A stretch of 7,936 nt of DNA from Gemmatimonadota bacterium (GTDB lineage Bacteria > Gemmatimonadota > Gemmatimonadetes > Gemmatimonadales > GWC2-71-9): NCBI GenBank assembly GCA_029884275.1, contig JAOUIC010000058.1, positions 1 to 7,936 of the forward strand, read 5' to 3'. Within the stretch, counting starts at the first letter, position 1. Each line of letters opens with the position of its first letter. The notes under the pieces were generated by a model. The model did not search any database. It saw only the letters and a program-made list of their open reading frames with translations, and was not told where the DNA came from. Position numbers and translations under genes: made by a program. Of the stretch, positions 1 to 5,851 are shown piece after piece.

Positions 1-2
1 AC

Positions 3-602
3 CGGGAGAGGGGACTGGCGGCGGAGGTGACTCTCCTCGATACCCGGGGCGGGAGAGCACAGGCGATCCCCCTCCCCGAGCGCGCCAGCGGCACCGCATG
101 GTCGCCTGATGGCAGGCACCTTGGCGCCATGACCGCAAGTTCACCGGACCGGGCCATGACGGTGGATGTCGGTGCGGGTACGGCCCGGTCGGTCAAGCTG
201 CAGTGCGGGGATCGCTGCGAATTCGCATATGAGACGATTGCCATGGGTCCCGAATGGCCATTCGCCGCGGCGTCGTCTCAGAACGATGTGTGGACTCTGA
301 ACCTGGAGACCGGGGCGGTCAGGCTGCTCGCGGCAGATGCCTGGGAGGCGATCGCCTGGCTCGGCGACTGGGTATATTTCATCAGGAGAGTGGGGCAGAC
401 CGACCAGCGGCGGAGGGCCCTGTTCCGGGTGCAGGCGTCCGGGGGCCGGGAAGAGCGCCTGATCAACCTTCCCCCCGAATGCGAGGACAACTTTGTTGCC
501 ACCGTCTCCCCTGACGGCAAGTCGGTCGCCTGCGCCGAGCTCACCGTCCGGCAGGACATCCGCGTGATCGACGACTTCGATCCCGCCGCCGGAAATCGCT
601 GA
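3..602 (+). CDS. C-terminal part of a TolB/WD40-like beta-propeller protein (5' end outside window)
   Basis: The reading frame is open from the first bases of the window to the TGA at 600-602, so the true start lies upstream. The GTG at 27-29 is only an internal candidate. About 199 residues are visible. Two PD40-type blade signatures stand out: WSPDGRHLGAM near the start and VSPDGKSVACA near the end. The tail DIRVIDDFDP resembles the usual end of propeller domains fused to Ser/Thr kinases (DxWxxENFDP-like), which is a family resemblance from memory. A CGDRC pair sits in the middle. No catalytic residues or membrane segment are visible. It probably folds as part of a periplasmic or extracellular propeller used for ligand or protein sensing. 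It could be the C-terminus of a second kinase in tandem with the next gene, of a winged-helix propeller regulator, or a stand-alone TolB-like protein; the window cannot decide. Confidence 0.75.
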   Translation, partial: RERGLAAEVTLLDTRGGRAQAIPLPERASGTAWSPDGRHLGAMTASSPDRAMTVDVGAGTARSVKLQCGDRCEFAYETIAMGPEWPFAAASSQNDVWTLNLETGAVRLLAADAWEAIAWLGDWVYFIRRVGQTDQRRRALFRVQASGGREERLINLPPECEDNFVATVSPDGKSVACAELTVRQDIRVIDDFDPAAGNR

Positions 603-609
603 CCGAAGG

Positions 610-629
610 GGAAGGCAGGGCCTGCTTCC
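610..629 (+). terminator. Possible hairpin terminator after the propeller gene
   Basis: Eight bases after the stop codon, 610-613 (GGAA) pairs with 626-629 (TTCC) and 615-618 (GCAG) pairs with 622-625 (CTGC), with a single bulged G at 614 and a GGC loop. A competing longer-range stem pairs 609-615 (GGGAAGG) with 639-645 (CCTTCCC). There is no T-tract, so classical intrinsic termination is doubtful. Position and stem suggest an RNA 3'-end structure between two separately expressed genes. Confidence 0.3.
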
Positions 630-688
630 GTGCCAGCCCCTTCCCATACTGGACGCCCCTCCTCCGCTCGCTAGCTTTCCCCCACCTC

Positions 689-3325
689 ATGCCCACACCC
701 CTCGAGCAGCTCTCCACCGCCCTTGCCGACCGCTACCGCATCGAGCGGGAGCTGGGGCAGGGCGGCATGGCCACCGTCTACCTCGCCCAGGACCTGCGGC
801 ACGACCGAAAGGTCGCGCTCAAGGTGCTCCGGCCCGAGCTGGCCGCGGTCATCGGCGCCGAGCGGTTCCTGGCCGAGATCAAGACCACCGCCAACCTGCA
901 GCACCCGCACATCCTGGCGCTGTTCGACTCGGGCACGGCGGGCGACCACGAGAGTCGCCCATTCGTGTTCTATGTCATGCCCTACGTCGAGGGGGAATCG
1001 CTCCGCGACCGGCTCGTGCGGGAGCAGCAGCTGCCGGTGGAGGACGCGGTCAGGATTGCCCGCGAGGTGGCCGACGCGCTCGAGTACGCCCACGCCCACG
1101 GCGTCATCCACCGCGACATCAAGCCGGAGAACATCCTGCTCCACGGCGGCCACGCCCAGGTGGCCGACTTCGGCATCGCGCTCGCCGCCTCGCGCTCGGA
1201 GGGCAGCGCCCGCATGACCGAGACCGGCATGTCGCTGGGCACGCCGCACTACATGAGTCCCGAGCAGGCGATGGGCCAGCGGGAGATCACCGCCCGCTCC
1301 GACGTCTACGCCCTCGGCTGTGTGCTGTACGAGATGCTGAGCGGCGAGCCCCCGTTCAACGGCCCCACCCCGCAGGCCATCGTGGCGCGGGTGATGACCG
1401 AGGAGCCGCGCTCGCTCAGCCTGCAGCGGAAGAGCATCCCGCCTCACCTCGAGGCGGCGGTCAACATGGCGCTGGAGAAACTGCCGGCCGACCGCTTCGC
1501 GAGCGCGGCGGCGTTCGGCGCCGCACTCGAGAACCGGTCGTTCGCCACCGCCGCCGCCGCCCCCACGACCCGGACGGCGCCAGCGCGCGGCCGACCCGGC
1601 GCTCTCGTCGTCGCTCTCGCGGCGGTGGCCCTCGTCGCCTCGGCCGCGGTGGTGGCGCTCCTCCTCCGCCGGCCCGTCGCCGTCCCACCGGCCCGTTTCG
1701 CCATGACCCTGCCGGGCGAGGTGCCGCCGGTGGCGGTGAAGCTCTCACCCGATGGCAGCACCATCGCGTACGCCGCCGCGGGCAACACCGACCGGCTGGC
1801 GATCTACGTGCGCCGGCTCGACGAGCTCACTCCGCGGCGGCTGGAGGGCACCGATGATGCCTCCGTGCTCGGCTTTTCCTCCGACGGGCAGTGGATCGCC
1901 TTCGTGACCACCGCCGGGACGGCCAAGCGGGTGCCGGTCGCCGGGGGCGGCGCGTCGCCGATCCCGGTGCGCGGCGGCGGCACGATCCTGCAGGTCGATT
2001 TCATTGGCACCGACCGCTACGTGGTGACCCGCGGGGACCGGTCGCTGGCACTGATGGAGCGTGACGGGAGCCTCCGCGATCTGGTTGCCCCCGGGGGCGC
2101 CACGGGTGAGCCCGTCGTCGATGTCAACCAGGTGCTTCCGGACGGCTGGATCCTCGGCCGTTACTGGGAGGCTCCGCCGAACGGCAAGGTCGTCGCGCTG
2201 GACCCCGCGACCGGGAAGCGGATCGTCGTGGTGGACCAGATGGCATCCTGGGCCGGGGCGGGGGACGGATTCCTCGCCTGGGCATTGCCCGACGGCACCA
2301 TGTTCGCGGCCCCCTTCGACCTGGATGCCAAGCGGCTCACCGGGCCGGCCGTGCCGGTGGGCGGGACGGTCTTTGCGGTGCTGGGCTTCTCCCCGCCGGC
2401 GGCTGCGGCGGGACAGGCGCTGGTGTACGTCCCGAGCCGCTCGCGGATCCTCACCCGGGTGGACCGGTCGGGGACGGCCACCACCATCCTGGCCACCGAG
2501 CGGTCATATCACAACCCGCGGGTGTCGCCGAACGGTCGCACCATCGCGATGGACTTCACCGATCAGCAGCGCGATGTGTGGCTGTTCGAGCTTCGCGATT
2601 CGACGTTGACGCGGTTCGGGTTCGACTCCAGTGCCCACGACCCCACCTGGCTCCCCGACGGCAGCGGCCTGCTCTTCGCCGGGGTCCGCGGCACCGAGAT
2701 CGGCATCTTCCGCCGCCGCTTCGATGGCCCACCGGCGGCGGAGCGGGTCCTGCTTGATGGGGCACAGGTCACGGCGCACGCCGTCACCCCCGACGGCCGG
2801 GTGGCGATAGCGGTGGACATTTCGCAGGGGCACTTCGACCTCTTCGCGGTGCCGCTCGACGGCAAGGGCGCGGTGGACACCATCGCCGGCACCGAATTCA
2901 ACGAGGGGTTCCCGGCGCTCTCCCCCGACGGCCGGTGGCTGGCCTACTCGTCGGACGAATCGGGCCGCGGAGAGGTGTATGTCCGGGGCTATCCCGGGTT
3001 CGGGCAGAAGGTACAGGTGTCGCAGGATGGCGGCATCGAGCCGGTCTGGTCCCGGAATGGCCGGGAGCTGTTCTATCGGGCCGGCACCGGGGCGGGTCCC
3101 AGGATGATCGCGGCGCAGGTCGAGACCGGTTCGGGCTTCCGGGTCACCGCGCGACGGGAGCTGTTCGACGTGGGGAGCTACGAGTTCGCCACGCCGCACG
3201 CCAACTACGACGTCTTCCCCGACGGACAGAGCTTCGTGATGGTGCGGCAGGGCCGGCCGGGTCAGTCGGCCGAGCTGGTGTACCTGCAGAACGTGCTGGG
3301 GGTGGTCGGGGGCGGCACTCGGTGA
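689..3325 (+). CDS. Membrane-bound PknB-type Ser/Thr protein kinase with TolB/WD40-like propeller sensor
   Basis: This 878-residue protein transfers phosphate from ATP to Ser/Thr on target proteins at the inner membrane. Residues 16-280 form a Hanks-type kinase with all key motifs: glycine-rich loop GQGGMATVY (23-31), ATP-anchoring K45 in VALK, helix-C glutamate probably E63, catalytic HRDIKPEN (141-148, D143 and N148), DFG (160-162), an activation loop with T177, T179, S182 and T185 as possible autophosphorylation sites, and SPE (190-192) in place of APE. An Ala/Pro/Thr-rich linker leads to one hydrophobic helix at about 305-326, followed by arginines. The rest is a propeller with repeated PD40 motifs: SPDG 353, SSDG 397, SPNG 613, LPDG 655, TPDG 700, SPDG 745 and FPDG 843. 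The kinase is cytoplasmic and the propeller outside, a receptor-kinase layout. The ATG at 689 gives the standard LADRYRIERELGQGG start but has no Shine-Dalgarno sequence. The stop overlaps the FHA gene. The ligand is unknown. Confidence 0.95.
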   Translation: MPTPLEQLSTALADRYRIERELGQGGMATVYLAQDLRHDRKVALKVLRPELAAVIGAERFLAEIKTTANLQHPHILALFDSGTAGDHESRPFVFYVMPYVEGESLRDRLVREQQLPVEDAVRIAREVADALEYAHAHGVIHRDIKPENILLHGGHAQVADFGIALAASRSEGSARMTETGMSLGTPHYMSPEQAMGQREITARSDVYALGCVLYEMLSGEPPFNGPTPQAIVARVMTEEPRSLSLQRKSIPPHLEAAVNMALEKLPADRFASAAAFGAALENRSFATAAAAPTTRTAPARGRPGALVVALAAVALVASAAVVALLLRRPVAVPPARFAMTLPGEVPPVAVKLSPDGSTIAYAAAGNTDRLAIYVRRLDELTPRRLEGTDDASVLGFSSDGQWIAFVTTAGTAKRVPVAGGGASPIPVRGGGTILQVDFIGTDRYVVTRGDRSLALMERDGSLRDLVAPGGATGEPVVDVNQVLPDGWILGRYWEAPPNGKVVALDPATGKRIVVVDQMASWAGAGDGFLAWALPDGTMFAAPFDLDAKRLTGPAVPVGGTVFAVLGFSPPAAAAGQALVYVPSRSRILTRVDRSGTATTILATERSYHNPRVSPNGRTIAMDFTDQQRDVWLFELRDSTLTRFGFDSSAHDPTWLPDGSGLLFAGVRGTEIGIFRRRFDGPPAAERVLLDGAQVTAHAVTPDGRVAIAVDISQGHFDLFAVPLDGKGAVDTIAGTEFNEGFPALSPDGRWLAYSSDESGRGEVYVRGYPGFGQKVQVSQDGGIEPVWSRNGRELFYRAGTGAGPRMIAAQVETGSGFRVTARRELFDVGSYEFATPHANYDVFPDGQSFVMVRQGRPGQSAELVYLQNVLGVVGGGTR

Positions 3326-4173
3326 GGCTGGCGCTGGCGGAATCGGTTCGCTCGTGGATCCTGAGCGAGGGCACGTCAGAGGCGGCGCTGCTGGAGCGGC
3401 CGCTCTCCATCGGCCGCCTGCCGGAGTGCGACCTGTCGCTGGCCGGCGAGAACGTCTCTCGCCGGCATGCCTACCTGCTGCCCACTCCTGAAGGTCCCAT
3501 GCTGGTTGACCGGAGCCAGTTCGGCACCTGGGTCAACGGCGAGCGTATGACCGTTCCCCGGCTCCTCGCCGATGGGGACTCGTTGGAGATCGGCGGGCAC
3601 ACCATCACCGTCAAGGCCGTCTCCCGGTCGCGGGCTTCGGAGGCTGTTCCTGCAGGCGGCGCGCTGAGGCTCCGGCGCTGGGTAGTGCGCTACGGGCCAT
3701 CCGAGCTGCTGGGGACGATCGTCACCGTGGGGGCAGCCACCAGCATGTTCGCCCTTACCGGGAGCACCGTGGCCGCGGCGTTCGCGGGTACACTCGCGGA
3801 GGTGGTGGTCTACTACGGCGTGATGATCCTGCGCGAGACCATCCGGGAGGCCTACGAGGCCGGCAGGCGCCATGCCCCGTACGGCACCGTCCAGGTCATC
3901 GGGGTGATCCGGAACGTCGTCATGGAATTCGGCATCGCCGAGGCGCTCGACAGCGGCGTGATCCGACCGTTCTGCCTGAGCATGGGGCTCACGCTGGTCG
4001 GTGGCCAGGCGGGGGTGCTCGTTGGGAAACTGGCGGCGGATCTGGTGTTCTACGGCCCGGTCCTGGCGGCCTACGAGTGGCGGCTGGCTCGTGCCCAGTC
4101 GGAGCGGCAGACGGCACAGGAAGGGCGTCGGCATCGACCAACAGGGCAGATGCTCAGGGAAGAGGAGGGCTGA
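3322..4173 (+). CDS. FHA-domain protein with C-terminal membrane module
   Basis: This 283-residue protein starts at GTG 3322, which overlaps the kinase stop as GTGA. The frame is open far upstream inside the kinase gene, but that part is only a shadow. A weak G-rich ribosome site lies at 3308-3312. Residues 10-100 are an FHA domain, a phosphothreonine reader: GR (31-32), SRRH (46-49), GTWVNG (68-73) and a final IGGHTITVK strand. A short basic linker (about 101-125) leads to hydrophobic stretches at about 127-170, holding GTIVTVGAATSMF and AGTLAEVVVYYGVMI, then 190-250 with the motif-like EFGIAEALDSGVIRPF and GKLAADLVFYGPVLAAYEWR. The latter half resembles an uncharacterised conserved bacterial membrane domain. 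The tail is charged. Translational coupling to the kinase suggests the FHA domain docks on the phosphorylated kinase or its substrate. FHA assignment is firm; the membrane part has no assigned function. Confidence 0.9.
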   Translation: MRLALAESVRSWILSEGTSEAALLERPLSIGRLPECDLSLAGENVSRRHAYLLPTPEGPMLVDRSQFGTWVNGERMTVPRLLADGDSLEIGGHTITVKAVSRSRASEAVPAGGALRLRRWVVRYGPSELLGTIVTVGAATSMFALTGSTVAAAFAGTLAEVVVYYGVMILRETIREAYEAGRRHAPYGTVQVIGVIRNVVMEFGIAEALDSGVIRPFCLSMGLTLVGGQAGVLVGKLAADLVFYGPVLAAYEWRLARAQSERQTAQEGRRHRPTGQMLREEEG

Positions 4174-4194
4174 CGGCGACCGCTACGGCCGCCG
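4174..4194. terminator. Candidate bidirectional terminator hairpin between convergent genes
   Basis: A near-perfect 21-base inverted repeat begins on the base after the FHA gene stop codon. CGGCG (4174-4178) pairs with CGCCG (4190-4194), there is one A/C mismatch (4179/4189), then CCG (4180-4182) pairs with CGG (4186-4188) around the loop CTA (4183-4185). That loop is the TAG stop codon of the convergent lipoprotein gene on the other strand. The structure is symmetric, so it could end transcripts from both sides. No T-run follows on either strand, which weakens the call. Confidence 0.4.
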
Positions 4195-4782
4195 CTCGAC
4201 CGTGATGCCGGAGGCGCGGTCGAAGGTGATGGCGTACCCATGGGTTTCGCCCGCCTCGATTGCCACGCCATGCAGCACCCGGCTCGAGGGCTCCCAGCTG
4301 GCGTCATATCCGCGGACCGACAGCTGGTAGGTGCCGTGAGCTGTCCCGGCGACGGTGAGCAGGTAGGCGCCTGGCTCGGGCGCTGTGATCTCGAGGACGC
4401 GGGTCGCCGTCCCCGACCCCTCGGTCTCCGGGTCCTCGATCACCTCGTCGTCGTCCCAGGCGCCCGGGATTTCCCGCAGCATCGTGCCGCTCGCGATGTC
4501 GAAGCCGGTGCGACGTCCCTGCGGGTCGCGGAGCAGCAGCGTCGCGGGGAACTCGCCCAGCCCACCGCCGCCCTCGGACGACAGCGCGATGCTCAGCGGT
4601 CTCTGGCCGCGCGGATCGGGCGGGTCGGCGGTGTCACTGCCCGCCGCCGCCGCTGTAGGCGTGCTCATGGCGGGCGAGGAGTCGCGAGCCGCGGCCGCGG
4701 TCCGCCGGTCACCGGCCTGGCAGGCGACCGTGGCTGCGCAGCCGAGCGCCAGCGCGATCCATGCTCCGCCTGCTTGTCTCAT
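4183..4782 (-). CDS. Probable lipoprotein with PPC-like beta-sandwich domain, function unknown
   Basis: The product is 199 residues. The N-terminus has a short basic start, a hydrophobic stretch (WIALALGCAATVA) and Cys21 after TVA, a loose lipobox; Cys15 is a less likely site. Residues 22-60 are a low-complexity Ala/Thr/Pro/Asp spacer typical of exported anchored proteins. The folded part has an acidic loop WDDDEVIEDPETE (109-121) and the strand pattern EITAPEPGAYLLTVAGTAHGTYQLSVRGYD (131-160 region), which resembles bacterial pre-peptidase C-terminal (PPC) beta-sandwiches that bind or present surface partners. No catalytic motif is visible. The ATG (4782-4780) overlaps the stop of the SRPBCC-like gene as ATGA, so the two are translationally coupled. 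GAAAGG at 4792-4797 could serve as ribosome site. It likely acts at the cell envelope; its exact role is unknown. Confidence 0.8.
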   Translation of the reverse strand: MRQAGGAWIALALGCAATVACQAGDRRTAAAARDSSPAMSTPTAAAAGSDTADPPDPRGQRPLSIALSSEGGGGLGEFPATLLLRDPQGRRTGFDIASGTMLREIPGAWDDDEVIEDPETEGSGTATRVLEITAPEPGAYLLTVAGTAHGTYQLSVRGYDASWEPSSRVLHGVAIEAGETHGYAITFDRASGITVERRP

Positions 4783-5363
4783 GCCCTCTCGCCTTTCAGG
4801 ACCTCGGCCCAGCGCCGCTCGGCGTTCCGCCGGATCGCGGGCATGAACAGGAGGCGGATGCCGATGATCCCCACTCGCGCCCAGCGCCAGTACCGGGCGA
4901 AGTGGCGTCGCGCTTCGGGGTCGGTGGCCACGGCCCGGGTCTCATGGGCAAAGCGGGTGCGGTCAGGGCCGACGGCGTCGGCCTCGAGGGTCCACGCGAT
5001 CTTGACCTGGTTCGGTTCCGCGTAGCTGGCAAACTGCTCGGCGGGGATCGGGCGGAAAGTGACGTCGGCGACCCACGGCTGGCACGCCGCGCCACAGATG
5101 ATCAGCGAGGGTGGGGTGTTCACCAGCATGCCCCATCCCAGGCTCCGGGTTTCGGCGAGCAGGCCCTGAGGCTGGCGAGGGCCGGCAGGCGGAGCGCCCA
5201 TGAGGCGCTCGCGGAGCCAGAACACCAGCCGGACGAGGGGCAGCGCCTGGAGGTCGAGGGCGCACGCTTCCTCCATGACGATGCCCGCCGGTGCCCGGAT
5301 GGTTGCCTGAAACCGTTCGCGCACATCGGGGCGGGGCATGAAGAGATCGAGCGGGGAAGTCAT
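4779..5363 (-). CDS. SRPBCC-like conserved hypothetical protein
   Basis: This 194-residue protein looks like a known but uncharacterised family related to the SRPBCC (START/Bet v 1) helix-grip fold, which usually binds small hydrophobic ligands. Consistent features are the opening VRERFQATIRAPAGIV (14-29), which matches the first strand of such domains, the ALDLQALPLVRLVFWLRERLMG helical region (35-56), ETRSLGWGML (71-80), KIAWTLEAD (121-129) and FAHETRAVATDPEARRHFARYW (138-159). A hydrophobic stretch near the C-terminus (163-175, VGIIGIRLLFMPA) may touch the membrane. No signal peptide is seen. The start ATG at 5363 lies 16 bases after the upstream lipoprotein stop and has no Shine-Dalgarno sequence, so coupling or re-initiation is likely; Met9 at 5339 is an alternative. 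Its first 30 codons are duplicated at 7162-7251. The ligand and pathway are unknown. Confidence 0.82.
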   Translation of the reverse strand: MTSPLDLFMPRPDVRERFQATIRAPAGIVMEEACALDLQALPLVRLVFWLRERLMGAPPAGPRQPQGLLAETRSLGWGMLVNTPPSLIICGAACQPWVADVTFRPIPAEQFASYAEPNQVKIAWTLEADAVGPDRTRFAHETRAVATDPEARRHFARYWRWARVGIIGIRLLFMPAIRRNAERRWAEVLKGERA

Positions 5364-5379
5364 GGCGGGCCGCGCCGGC
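5274..5379. repeat. 106-base direct repeat, copy 1 (start of the intact SRPBCC-like gene)
   Basis: This copy matches 7162-7267 in the same orientation at a constant offset of 1888 bases, with no gaps and six mismatches (at 5284, 5286, 5300, 5306, 5332 and 5334). The last 45 bases (5335-5379) are identical. It covers codons 1-30 of the SRPBCC-like gene and the 16 bases before its ATG, and its edge abuts the stop codon of the upstream lipoprotein gene (5380-5382). Confidence 0.95.
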
Positions 5380-5772
5380 TCAGGGCCCCGGCTGGAGCCG
5401 GGCCACGAGAGTCACCAGCTGCACGTGGCACTCACTATCGTTCACCTTCACTCCGGCCTTGCTCCATGGCTGGTAGCCGGGGGCCTCGAGGAAGACCGAA
5501 TAGGTCCCTGCCCGCTCCGGCGCGCCGGCCAGCGAGATCAGCGTGCCGAGCCCGTCGCTGCGGAACGGCATGAGCGAGTCGGAATAGGCGCCCTCGACCG
5601 CCACTCCCCGCGCGATCGACGCCCGGGGGCTGTCATCGAGCGAGTCCCGCACCTCGACCTCGATCCCCATCTGGATATGGGCGCTGCAGGCGCCGTCATT
5701 CGCCGCGTCGCACCCTAGGGAGCCCATGACGGCGAGACAACCGAGCTGCCGCAACCCCACGGCGCGCTTCAT
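5380..5772 (-). CDS. Small exported protein, probable lipoprotein with carboxypeptidase-regulatory-like fold
   Basis: The product is 130 residues. It begins MKRAVGLRQLG and has a hydrophobic segment ending in LGC (Cys21), an imperfect lipobox, so lipid anchoring is probable but not certain. The mature part has two more cysteines, C29 and C115, which could form a disulfide. The pattern is a single immunoglobulin-like beta-sandwich: an early strand HIQMGIEVEVRDS, then ARGVAVEGAYSDS, then GTYSVFLEAPGYQPWSKAGVKV, the last being the usual signature of a carboxypeptidase-regulatory-like (CarboxypepD_reg) domain, and a final CHVQLVTLVARLQ strand. No enzyme motif is seen. A good GGAGG ribosome site lies at 5781-5785, eight bases before the ATG. 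It sits between the hydrolase and the SRPBCC-like gene on the same strand and is probably co-transcribed with them. A role in the cell envelope is likely; the specific function is unknown. Confidence 0.78.
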   Translation of the reverse strand: MKRAVGLRQLGCLAVMGSLGCDAANDGACSAHIQMGIEVEVRDSLDDSPRASIARGVAVEGAYSDSLMPFRSDGLGTLISLAGAPERAGTYSVFLEAPGYQPWSKAGVKVNDSECHVQLVTLVARLQPGP

Positions 5773-5851
5773 CGGAACCCCCTCCCTCGACCCCTTCCGT
5801 ACCGAGCAACCTGTGCCCGGGGATTCCTCTGGGCAAGCTCTCGGGGCGGAT

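Noticed and set aside
671..1447. Long - strand ORF opposite the kinase domain, and another at 2504-3199
   Set aside because: Both are antisense to well-supported kinase and propeller coding sequence and show no recognisable protein features.
1540..1680. GCC/GGC-rich low-complexity stretch in the kinase gene
   Set aside because: It is simply the Ala/Thr/Pro/Arg linker and Ala/Val/Leu membrane helix between kinase and propeller, in high-GC codons.
2935..3321. N-terminal extension of the FHA protein inside the kinase gene
   Set aside because: The extension is Arg/Gly-rich frame-shadow of the propeller and has no domain; the FHA domain begins soon after the GTG at 3322, which makes a typical overlapping start.
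5814..5835. Inverted repeat TGCCC/GGGCA in the 79-base gap between the hydrolase and lipoprotein genes
   Set aside because: The stem is only five base pairs, the interior pairs poorly on the transcribed strand and no T-run follows, so a terminator is not supported.
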